Source: an uncultured Clostridia bacterium
GTDB lineage: Bacteria; Bacillota_A; Clostridia; Peptostreptococcales; Anaerovoracaceae
Reading direction: 5' to 3'
Assembly (NCBI GenBank): GCA_946645735.1
Contig: CAMPCK010000081.1
Coordinates: 1 to 5,340, forward strand
Length of the DNA: 5,340 bases
Shown: positions 1 through 5,340 of the stretch, piece after piece
Numbering within the stretch: the first letter of the stretch is position 1
How the letters are laid out: every line of letters starts with the position of its first letter
Program-made: the position numbers and the translations under genes
Notes under the pieces: generated by a model
The model's database searches: none
What the model was told of the DNA's origin: nothing
Seen by the model: the letters and a program-made list of their open reading frames with translations, nothing else

Positions 1-398
1 TTTTCCCCATAGCGGCGGTCCTGGGAAGTGTTCTTGGCGGAGTAATCTATGCAGTCATATCTCCCATGACCTTAAGAGAGGGAATAGCCATATCCTGCGG
101 TTTCGGCTGGTACACCTATGCGCCCAACGTCATACTTCAGGCGGGATATCCTGTGGCTTCAGCCGTAAGCTTCCTTCACAATGTACTCAGGGAAGTTGCA
201 GGAATCATAGGAATACCCTTCCTTGCCCAGAAGATAGGATATGTTGAAGCCTGTGCTGTTCCCGGCGTGGCAGCCATGGACGTGTGCATGCCCATCGTTG
301 AAAGGTCAGCCAGGGAAGACACTGTTGTGTACAGTTTCGGGATAGGACTTCTCATGTGCCTGTCGGTTCCCGTGCTGGTACCACTCGTAATAGGATAA
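1..398 (+). CDS. lysO: LysO-family (DUF340) lysine exporter, 3' part
   Basis: This is the C-terminal part of a membrane transporter. The reading frame is open from base 3 and ends with TAA at 396-398, giving about 131 visible residues; the true start lies upstream of the window. LysO proteins export L-lysine and toxic analogues across the cytoplasmic membrane. Family signatures visible are GFGWY near 102-116, an A-S-A-x-x-F-L-x-N-V-L-R-E stretch near 153-191, and a final M-D-x-x-x-P-I-V block near 276-299, whose Asp lies in the region of a membrane acidic residue I recall as needed for transport. At least three hydrophobic segments are present, and the protein ends in a hydrophobic PVLVPLVIG tail as in the family. 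The usual G-A-T-S before the M-D is G-V-A-A here, so substrate range could differ. In many Firmicutes this family is split into a short and a longer gene, which cannot be judged here. Family assignment is firm; lysine as substrate is inferred. Confidence 0.85.
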   Translation, partial: FPIAAVLGSVLGGVIYAVISPMTLREGIAISCGFGWYTYAPNVILQAGYPVASAVSFLHNVLREVAGIIGIPFLAQKIGYVEACAVPGVAAMDVCMPIVERSAREDTVVYSFGIGLLMCLSVPVLVPLVIG

Positions 399-433
399 AA
401 AAAGCCCCTCGGTTCAATCAAACTGAGGGGTTT
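397..433. terminator. Intrinsic terminator shared by convergent lysO and ilvBN
   Basis: Bases 405-414 pair with 421-430 to give a 10-bp stem (CCCCTCGGTT against AACTGAGGGG, with one G-T wobble at 411/424) around a 6-nt loop at 415-420. Read on the minus strand, the stem is followed by C and then seven T (complement of 403-397), a classic rho-independent terminator for ilvBN. Read on the plus strand it is followed by only three T (431-433), so termination of lysO is probably weaker, although flanking A-T pairs can extend the stem. The last two bases of the lysO stop codon form part of the minus-strand T tract. Confidence 0.9.
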
Positions 434-442
434 CGTGTATGA

Positions 443-916
443 TCAGTTCTTTTCAAGAGATATGGTGCCCGTCCTCTGGATCTCCACGATACCGTAAGTG
501 CGGACCAGAGCTATGAAGTTCTCTATGAAGTCCGGGGTATTATGGAGTTCTATAACGATATGCTTGGGGGACACGTGCATGATCTTGGCTCCCGTAATGG
601 TGCAGAGCTCGATGAGCTGTGCACGGTTATTGGGATTGTATGAGACCTTCATGAGCATCATCTCAAGGGAAATTGTCTGGGATTCCTCCAGCCGGCGTAC
701 TTTGATTACGTCGATTTTTTTGTTGAGATGCTTCTCGATCTGATCTATGGTCCTCTCGTCTCCCGTGGAGACTATAGTCATGCTGGAGATGTCGTGGCGC
801 TCCGTTTCTCCTACGGCAAGGCTGTCAATGTTGAAGCCTCTTCTTGCGAACAGTCCGGATATCTGGGAAAGTACACCGGATTTGTTTTCTACCAATACTG
901 AAAATATTCCTTTCAT
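443..916 (-). CDS. ilvN: Acetolactate synthase, small regulatory subunit
   Basis: The gene encodes a 157-residue regulatory subunit of acetolactate (acetohydroxyacid) synthase, a cytoplasmic enzyme; the subunit activates IlvB and carries valine feedback inhibition. An ACT domain spans about residues 3-75 (start GIFSVLVENKSGVLSQ) and the ALS small-subunit C-terminal domain about 82-155. The length is near the usual 160-165. Asn11, Gly14 and Asn29, which match positions reported as needed for valine binding or feedback in E. coli IlvH, are all present, so a valine-sensitive enzyme is inferred. The start is set by a consensus ribosome site (AAAGGAGGT) just upstream. The gene follows ilvB with 15 nt between them and is the last gene before the terminator. 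ilvN and ilvH are used interchangeably for this subunit; I chose ilvN because it is paired with ilvB. Confidence 0.95.
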   Translation of the reverse strand: MKGIFSVLVENKSGVLSQISGLFARRGFNIDSLAVGETERHDISSMTIVSTGDERTIDQIEKHLNKKIDVIKVRRLEESQTISLEMMLMKVSYNPNNRAQLIELCTITGAKIMHVSPKHIVIELHNTPDFIENFIALVRTYGIVEIQRTGTISLEKN

Positions 917-924
917 TTTAGTGT

Positions 925-934
925 ACCTCCTTTA
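925..934 (-). promoter_or_regulatory. ilvN ribosome binding site overlapping the ilvB stop codon
   Basis: Read on the minus strand this is TAAAGGAGGT. Its first three bases (934-932) are the TAA stop of ilvB and the rest is a near-perfect Shine-Dalgarno sequence, followed by 8 nt and the ilvN ATG at 916-914. Ribosomes finishing ilvB therefore sit on the ilvN initiation site. This arrangement favours translational coupling and balanced subunit amounts; the coupling itself is inferred. Confidence 0.85.
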
Positions 935-2554
935 CTTTGAATTGTCTTTCCAGTCTACGTCGCAGACCATTAAGCATGCCTCGGGGCAGGCCAGGAATTC
1001 ATCCAGTGTGCTGTCCAGCTCATCATTTGATGATGCGTGGAAGAAGGGCATGTCATAAGCCTCTGCGATTTTGTCGCAGTGAGGATAGTCGAAGAGTTCA
1101 ACGCCTGAATAATGTCCTTCATAGGTCTTGTCCTGGTATTCCCTTACAAGGCCCAGATAGCGGTTCTTGATGATCAGAATCTTTAAAGGAACATGGTGGT
1201 CCTTGATGGTTGCAAGCTCATTCATGGACATCTGGAAGGCTCCGTCTCCGATGACGCAGACAACCTGTCTTTCGGGAGCATACATCTTGGCTCCCATGCC
1301 TGCAGGAATGGAATAGCCCATGGTTCCCATGCCGCCTGTTGTCAGGAAGCGGCCTTTCTTCATGATATAGTTGTCAGCGGACCAGAGCTGGTTCTGACCT
1401 ACGTCGGCAACATAGATGGCGTCATCATCCATCTTCTCTGCCAGTTTCTGGACGAGAATATTGGGATTCACGAGCTTGTCGCTGAATACCCTGGTGTCCA
1501 CGGTGCTGTGCTTTATCTCGTTCAGTTCCTCAATCCAGGAATCGGCCTTGGGCTGGATGTCCTCTTCGATGAGTTCATCGAAGATCTTTCTCACGTCACC
1601 TACAAGAGGGATGGTGGGTCCCAGATTCTTTCCAATTTCAGCGGTGTCTATGTCTATATGTATGATCTTGACCTGATGCTCCAGCTTGTCCGGAGTAGGG
1701 ACCGTTCTGTCAGCGATCCTGGCGCCCACGATGATCATGAGATCGCTTAAGGCAATGGCGCGGTTTGCATAGGGCTTGCCGTTATTTCCAAGCATTCCGA
1801 AATAGAGAGGATGTGCCTTGGGAAGGACACCGATTCCCATCATGGTGGAAACGCAGGGAATGTTGAACTTCTCGCAGAACCTTCTGATGTGGTCTTCGCC
1901 TTCACCCAGGATAACTCCGCCTCCCGTGCAGATGATGGGCTTCTTGGCCCTTCTGATGGCCTGGATCACCTTGCTGAGCTGCTGCTTGTTTCCCTTGGTA
2001 TTGGGTTTGTATCCGCGGATCTCCACCTTGTCGGGATATTTGAATTCCTTCTTAAGTCTGGCTTCCTGAACGTCGATGGGAACGTCGATGAGGACGGGAC
2101 CCTTGCGGCCTGTATTTGCAATATAGAAGGCCTCCTTGAAGATCCTCGGAATATCATTAACGTCCTTTACCAGATAGCGGTACTTGGTGAAGGATTCGGT
2201 GGCTCCCGTCATATCTGCTTCCTGGAATACGTCCTTTCCAAGAAGATCTGATGAGACCTGTCCTGTTATGGCAATTACAGGTATGCTGTCCGCATAGGCT
2301 GTGGCAAGGGCAGTGATGAGATTGGTAGCGCCCGGGCCTGATGTGGTGACACAGACGGCGGGTTTACGGGAGACTCTTGCGTATCCCGACGCTGCATTTC
2401 CTGCGGCCTGTTCCTGACGGACCAGAATATGCTCGATGTTTGAATTGTACAGTCCTTCATAAAAGGGAGCTATGGCGACTCCGGGATATCCGAATATCTT
2501 TGTGATGCCTTCTTCTTCCAGACATTTTACCATAGCTTCTGCGCCGGTTATCAT
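932..2554 (-). CDS. ilvB: Acetolactate synthase, large catalytic subunit (divergent)
   Basis: This is a 540-residue ThDP-dependent enzyme condensing two pyruvates to 2-acetolactate, or pyruvate with 2-oxobutyrate, the first common step to valine, leucine and isoleucine. The order is an N-terminal ThDP pyrimidine-binding domain (about 1-170, FGYPG at 21-25 and catalytic Glu48 in RQEQ), a central FAD/nucleotide-type domain (about 190-325, GARIADR at 277-283), and a C-terminal ThDP pyrophosphate domain (about 370-530, GDG at 436-438 and metal-ligand Asn464). The ATG at 2554 has AGAAGG at 2568-2563, 8 nt upstream. Oddities: Tyr473 sits where most family members have Trp, Ser101 and Val109 occupy other known herbicide-contact positions, Val26 replaces the second Gly of YPGG, and the protein stops where the usual C-terminal P-M-V-P-P-G tail would begin. 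Co-transcription with ilvN argues for a biosynthetic role rather than a catabolic AlsS. It may be a second paralogue, since no ilvC, ilvD or leu genes adjoin. Confidence 0.95.
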   Translation of the reverse strand: MITGAEAMVKCLEEEGITKIFGYPGVAIAPFYEGLYNSNIEHILVRQEQAAGNAASGYARVSRKPAVCVTTSGPGATNLITALATAYADSIPVIAITGQVSSDLLGKDVFQEADMTGATESFTKYRYLVKDVNDIPRIFKEAFYIANTGRKGPVLIDVPIDVQEARLKKEFKYPDKVEIRGYKPNTKGNKQQLSKVIQAIRRAKKPIICTGGGVILGEGEDHIRRFCEKFNIPCVSTMMGIGVLPKAHPLYFGMLGNNGKPYANRAIALSDLMIIVGARIADRTVPTPDKLEHQVKIIHIDIDTAEIGKNLGPTIPLVGDVRKIFDELIEEDIQPKADSWIEELNEIKHSTVDTRVFSDKLVNPNILVQKLAEKMDDDAIYVADVGQNQLWSADNYIMKKGRFLTTGGMGTMGYSIPAGMGAKMYAPERQVVCVIGDGAFQMSMNELATIKDHHVPLKILIIKNRYLGLVREYQDKTYEGHYSGVELFDYPHCDKIAEAYDMPFFHASSNDELDSTLDEFLACPEACLMVCDVDWKDNSK

Positions 2555-2632
2555 AGGATTTACCTTCTTTCTGAATAGTCAAATTGTTGAATCTGCCAAT
2601 AAATTTTGCATATTTTTGTGTATATTTAATAT

Positions 2633-2661
2633 ATTTTATCAAAAATCCTTAAGTTATACAA
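2633..2661 (-). promoter_or_regulatory. Candidate sigma-A promoter for ilvBN
   Basis: On the minus strand, TTGTAT (2661-2656) is followed by a 17-nt spacer and TAAAAT (2638-2633). The -10 matches consensus at 5 of 6 positions and the -35 at 3 of 6. A start site near 2626 would give a leader of about 72 nt. That leader is too short for a T-box, and I see no terminator hairpin in it, so control by attenuation is not supported here. The surrounding DNA is strongly AT-rich. Confidence 0.5.
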
Positions 2662-2707
2662 GCCTTCATTACATGTTTTTCACCTGGAATCTGTAAACTT
2701 TGTTCAG

Positions 2708-2736
2708 TTGATTTATAATGCAAAAAATGGTATTAT
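2708..2736 (+). promoter_or_regulatory. Candidate promoter for the rmuC operon
   Basis: TTGATT (2708-2713), a 17-nt spacer and TATTAT (2731-2736) give a good sigma-A type match (4 of 6 and 5 of 6). Transcription would be expected to start at about 2743, which is the A of the rmuC ATG. A competing element is the perfect TATAAT at 2714-2719, with a weak -35 (CTGTAA, 2691-2696), which would give a leader of about 17 nt. Both lie in the 188-bp divergent region shared with ilvB. Confidence 0.5.
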
Positions 2737-2742
2737 AAACTG

Positions 2743-3996
2743 ATGGACAATATGATAACTAATCTTGATACAAACACCCTCATATTGCTGCTCGCAGCCC
2801 TCGCAGCACTCTGCCTGATAGGCATAGTGCTTCTTGCCATGTCCAACCGCGGACTGAACAGGGAAGTTAACGCCATGGCCAAGGCTTATCTCAACATGAG
2901 CAGGGAGGCCAACAGTGTAATCGACAGCAGACTTCAGGAAAACGGATCCAGAGTGGATTCCAGACTCATGGATATGAATACCAGGATATCCTCCATGGCT
3001 GTTGAGAATGAACAGAAACTGGAAAACATCCGCCAGACCATGGAAAAGCGCATGAGTGAACTCACTCAGGACAACAGGATCCAGCTGGAGAAGATGAGGG
3101 AGACTGTTGATGAGAAGCTCCAGAAGACCCTGGAGGACAGGATATCCCAGTCCTTCATGACCGTTAACGACAGGCTGGAGCAGGTATACAAGGGACTCGG
3201 AGAGATGCAGACTCTGGCTCAGGGAGTTGGAGACCTTAAGAAGGTCCTTTCAAACGTAAAGACCAGAGGAATCCTGGGTGAGGTTCAGCTGGGAGCCATC
3301 CTGGAGCAGATCCTTTCACCGGAGCAGTATGACACGGATGTGGCAACGATCCCGGGTTCCCGTGACAGAGTGGAGTTCGCAGTCCGTCTTCCGGGAGAAG
3401 GGGAAAGACCCGTATATCTTCCCATAGACTCCAAGTTCCCCGGCGAGCGCTACGCTCAGCTGAGAGACGCCTACGAATCTGGAAACAAGGAACTTGCAGA
3501 TAAGGCCTGGAAGGTTCTCGAAGCCACCATCAAGCTTGAAGCCAAGGACATAAGAGATAAATATATAGCACCGCCTTACACCACGGATTTCGGGATTCTG
3601 TTCCTCCCCTTTGAGGGACTCTATTCAGAGGTTGTAAACAGAGGAATGCTGGAAGTCCTTCAGAGGGACTACAAGATAAATATTGCAGGACCCACCACCA
3701 TGGCGGCCCTTCTAAACAGCCTCCAGATGGGATTCCGGACCCTGGCAATACAGAAGCATTCCAGCGAGGTCTGGGAAGTTCTGGGTGCCGTCAAAACGGA
3801 GTTTGAGACCTTCGGCAAAGTCCTTAAGCAGACCAGAAGCAGGCTGAGACAGGCCGATGAGGAGCTGGACAAGCTTGTGGGAACCAGGACCAGAGCCATC
3901 CAGAGGAAGCTCAGGTCAGTTGAAGCCCTGGACGGAAGGGAGTCCGATGAGGTGCTCAGCTTAAGCGAGGCCATGTACTTTAATGATGAGGATTGA
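2743..3996 (+). CDS. rmuC: RmuC-family DNA recombination protein
   Basis: This 417-residue protein belongs to the RmuC family, which in E. coli limits recombination between inverted repeats and is thought to act on DNA structures through a nuclease-like fold. An N-terminal membrane anchor is visible at about 12-33 (hydrophobic LILLLAALAALCLIGIVLLA). A charged heptad-like coiled coil follows at about 38-150, then the conserved RmuC domain at about 155-385. Family blocks include LGEVQL (178-183), the IDSKFP motif (229-233 region), FGILFLPFEGLYSEV (283-297) and AGPTTMAALLNSLQMG (315-330). The N-terminal anchor suggests a membrane-tethered protein with a cytoplasmic domain. No Shine-Dalgarno sequence precedes the ATG at 2743; an in-frame ATG at 2752 has none either, and both would keep the anchor. 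It opens the rightward unit and is followed 3 nt later by a phosphoesterase gene. The family is certain; the molecular activity in this organism is not. Confidence 0.92.
   Translation: MDNMITNLDTNTLILLLAALAALCLIGIVLLAMSNRGLNREVNAMAKAYLNMSREANSVIDSRLQENGSRVDSRLMDMNTRISSMAVENEQKLENIRQTMEKRMSELTQDNRIQLEKMRETVDEKLQKTLEDRISQSFMTVNDRLEQVYKGLGEMQTLAQGVGDLKKVLSNVKTRGILGEVQLGAILEQILSPEQYDTDVATIPGSRDRVEFAVRLPGEGERPVYLPIDSKFPGERYAQLRDAYESGNKELADKAWKVLEATIKLEAKDIRDKYIAPPYTTDFGILFLPFEGLYSEVVNRGMLEVLQRDYKINIAGPTTMAALLNSLQMGFRTLAIQKHSSEVWEVLGAVKTEFETFGKVLKQTRSRLRQADEELDKLVGTRTRAIQRKLRSVEALDGRESDEVLSLSEAMYFNDED
3988..3993 (+). promoter_or_regulatory. Ribosome binding site of the phosphoesterase gene inside the rmuC 3' end
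   Basis: GAGGAT lies within the last codons of rmuC, just before its TGA (3994-3996), and 6 nt upstream of the ATG at 4000. It fixes the downstream start and implies that the two genes are translated from one message, probably with coupling. Confidence 0.65.
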
Positions 3997-3999
3997 TAT

Positions 4000-4755
4000 A
4001 TGAAAATATTTGCAATAGGCGACACCCATCTGTCCTTTGCACCGGGAGTAGACAAACCCATGGATGCCTTCGGACCTGAATGGGAGAACCATTGGCAGAA
4101 GCTGTATGACAACTGGACAGAGAAGGTGGGACCTGAGGACTATGTAATAGTCGCAGGAGATCTTTCCTGGGGCCTTGGAATAGAAGAGGCAAAGTACGAT
4201 CTCGACTGGTTCAAGGAACTTCCCGGAAAGAAGATTTTTTTCAAAGGAAATCACGATCTCTGGTGGACGTCCCACAGGGTGCTGGATCTTCTCTACGGAG
4301 AGGAGATTGAAGCAGATAACGGAAACGGCCACATGGTGAAGAAGATCATAAGAGACCCCTATATGAACTTCATGCATAATGAGGCATATATGATAGGGGA
4401 TCTGGCCATCTGCGGAACCAGAGGATGGAACTGTCCCGGAATTGATGGCTTTGATGAACATGACAGAAAGATCTATGACAGAGAGCTTCTGAGGCTCAGG
4501 GCATCTCTGGATGACGGTGTTAAGAAGGGCGCAAAGGAGATCATCGGAGTCCTTCACTATCCGCCCACCAATGACAAACATCAGGTTTCAGGATTCACGG
4601 AGCTCATGACTGAATACGGCGTGAAGCTCTGTGTTTACGGACACCTTCACGGAAAGGATAAATTCAGAAGGGGACTTCAGGGCGTCCTCAACGGAGTTGA
4701 ATACAAGCTAGTAAGCCTTGACTACTTAAATGCAGATCCTTTGAGGATCAGATAA
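4000..4755 (+). CDS. Calcineurin-like metallophosphoesterase
   Basis: This 251-residue soluble protein carries the full set of metallophosphoesterase (PF00149-type) metal-binding blocks: GDTH at 7-10 (Asp8, His10), GD at 53-54, GNHD at 83-86, His186 in LHYPP, and GHLH at 214-217. It should therefore bind two metal ions and hydrolyse a phosphomonoester or phosphodiester. There is no signal peptide or membrane segment, so it is probably cytoplasmic. The sequence resembles a bacterial group of uncharacterised predicted phosphohydrolases (COG1768-like, from memory), with WWTSHR after GNHD and a GTRGWNCPG stretch at 139-147 that may shape substrate choice. The substrate is unknown: nucleotides, cyclic nucleotides, nucleic acid ends or cell-wall intermediates are all possible. 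It starts 3 nt after rmuC and ends 16 nt before deoB, so it is very likely co-transcribed with both. The fold is certain; the role is open. Confidence 0.9.
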   Translation: MKIFAIGDTHLSFAPGVDKPMDAFGPEWENHWQKLYDNWTEKVGPEDYVIVAGDLSWGLGIEEAKYDLDWFKELPGKKIFFKGNHDLWWTSHRVLDLLYGEEIEADNGNGHMVKKIIRDPYMNFMHNEAYMIGDLAICGTRGWNCPGIDGFDEHDRKIYDRELLRLRASLDDGVKKGAKEIIGVLHYPPTNDKHQVSGFTELMTEYGVKLCVYGHLHGKDKFRRGLQGVLNGVEYKLVSLDYLNADPLRIR

Positions 4756-4771
4756 CTTCAGGAGGTTACTT

Positions 4772-5340
4772 ATGAAAGTTTTGATAGTTGTAACGGACAG
4801 CCTCGGAGTAGGCGAGATGCCGGATGCAGAGCTCTACGGAGACAAGGGAGCGGACACCTTCGGCCATATCTGGAAATTTAATAACGGAATAAAAATACCC
4901 AACCTTCTTAAACTGGGCTGGGGAAATATAGACGGCGTCCTCGGCGGAGAGCTTAAGGTGGAGGAACCTATCGGCTGCTTCGGAAAGATGGCAGAGGCCT
5001 CCAAGGGTAAGGACACCACCACAGGCCACTGGGAAATCGCGGGTCTCAAGACCGAAGTTCCCTTCAAGACCTATCCCAACGGATTCCCCAGGGAATTCAT
5101 GGATAAGTATGAAGAGGCCATCGGCATCCAGTGCATCGGAAACTATCCCGCATCGGGAACTCAGATCATAGAGGACCTGGGAGATGAGCACGAGGCAACG
5201 GGAAAGCCCATCGTATATACTTCAGCGGACTCAGTATTCCAGATCGCCGTAAACGTGGATAAATTCGGACTGGACACCCTCTATCACTACTGCGAGGTAG
5301 CGAGAGAGATGCTGGTGGGCGAATTCGCCTGCGGAAGAGT
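4772..5340 (+). CDS. deoB: Phosphopentomutase, 5' part
   Basis: The frame is open from ATG 4772 to the window edge (189 full codons), so the C-terminal half or so is missing; full DeoB is about 390 residues. The enzyme interconverts ribose (or deoxyribose) 1-phosphate and 5-phosphate, linking nucleoside phosphorylases to the pentose phosphate pathway in the cytoplasm. It is a Mn-dependent member of the alkaline phosphatase superfamily. Visible signatures are VTDSLGVGEMPDA (7-19) with metal-ligand Asp9, KGKDTTTGHWEIAGL (78-92) containing the phospho-acceptor Thr, YPNGFP (101-106), PASGTQII (126-133) and YTSADSVFQIA (149-159) with metal-ligand Asp153. A strong ribosome site (AGGAGG, 4760-4765) lies 6 nt before the ATG. 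The usual VIDS/VMDS is VTDS here, a minor variant. Purine nucleoside phosphorylase genes often follow deoB and may lie beyond the window. Confidence 0.95.
   Translation, partial: MKVLIVVTDSLGVGEMPDAELYGDKGADTFGHIWKFNNGIKIPNLLKLGWGNIDGVLGGELKVEEPIGCFGKMAEASKGKDTTTGHWEIAGLKTEVPFKTYPNGFPREFMDKYEEAIGIQCIGNYPASGTQIIEDLGDEHEATGKPIVYTSADSVFQIAVNVDKFGLDTLYHYCEVAREMLVGEFACGR

Noticed and set aside
1387..1392. Lys463 and Arg465 around the ThDP metal-ligand Asn464 of IlvB, first read as loss of the N-N motif.
   Set aside because: The first Asn and the following Gly vary naturally (E. coli AHAS II has D-N-Q there), and the essential Asn is kept, so the cofactor site looks functional.
1193..1750. Plus-strand open frame (185 codons) inside ilvB.
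   Set aside because: It lies fully antisense to a well-conserved enzyme, lacks a convincing ribosome site and has no recognisable domain.
2579..2611. An 11-codon reading frame in the ilvB leader on the minus strand (Met-Gln-Asn-Leu-Leu-Ala-Asp-Ser-Thr-Ile-stop), which could be a branched-chain amino acid attenuation peptide.
   Set aside because: It has no ribosome site and only three branched-chain codons, and no alternative hairpins or terminator lie between it and ilvB. Chance is the simpler explanation.
2598..2618. AT-rich stretch AAATTTTGCATATTTTT considered as a CodY operator upstream of ilvB.
   Set aside because: It matches the AATTTTCWGAAAATT consensus at only about 9 of 15 positions, which is not informative in DNA this AT-rich.
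2555..2742. T-box or other riboswitch upstream of ilvB.
   Set aside because: The predicted leader is about 72 nt, no T-box sequence or terminator/antiterminator pair is visible, and the divergent gene leaves no room for a longer leader.
3961..4581. Long open frame on the minus strand opposite the metallophosphoesterase (206 codons).
   Set aside because: The plus strand has every catalytic motif of a known family, while the antisense product resembles nothing recognisable. It is a by-product of codon bias.
4766..5191. Minus-strand open frame (141 codons) at the right end of the window.
   Set aside because: The plus strand here encodes phosphopentomutase with all family motifs and a strong ribosome site; the antisense frame is a shadow.

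Overview
The window looks like ordinary chromosomal DNA of a Gram-positive anaerobe, most likely a clostridial Bacillota and plausibly Lachnospiraceae. This is inferred from protein flavour, strong GGAGG-type ribosome sites, AT-rich intergenic DNA next to coding DNA of moderate GC, and heavy use of AGA/AGG, ATA and GGA codons on both strands. No mobile element, CRISPR array, tRNA or rRNA is visible. The species cannot be named from this sequence alone.

Layout. (1) Positions 1-398 (+) hold the 3' end of a LysO-type (DUF340) membrane exporter. (2) It converges on an ilvB-ilvN pair on the minus strand (2554 down to 443), encoding the large and small subunits of acetolactate synthase, the first common step of branched-chain amino acid synthesis. 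A hairpin at 405-430 separates the convergent units and ends the ilvBN transcript with a seven-T tract. (3) A 188-bp AT-rich divergent promoter region (2555-2742) separates ilvB from a rightward unit. (4) That unit is rmuC (2743-3996), a calcineurin-like metallophosphoesterase (4000-4755), and the 5' part of deoB, phosphopentomutase (4772 to the window end). The three are packed with gaps of 3 and 16 nt, so they are probably one operon.

How the genes work together. IlvB and IlvN should form one holoenzyme, and their translation looks coupled because the ilvB stop codon lies in the ilvN ribosome site. Residues known to matter for valine feedback (Asn11, Gly14, Asn29) are kept in IlvN. IlvB differs from the textbook enzyme at several active-site-channel positions and lacks the usual C-terminal tail. 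The rmuC-phosphoesterase-deoB unit joins a membrane-anchored protein of the DNA-recombination-limiting RmuC family, an uncharacterised phosphohydrolase and a nucleoside-salvage enzyme. A nucleic-acid or nucleotide turnover theme is possible but unproven.

I do not see a new multi-gene system. The points most worth a second look are the unusual IlvB, the possibly leaderless rmuC start, and the tight rmuC-phosphoesterase pairing.
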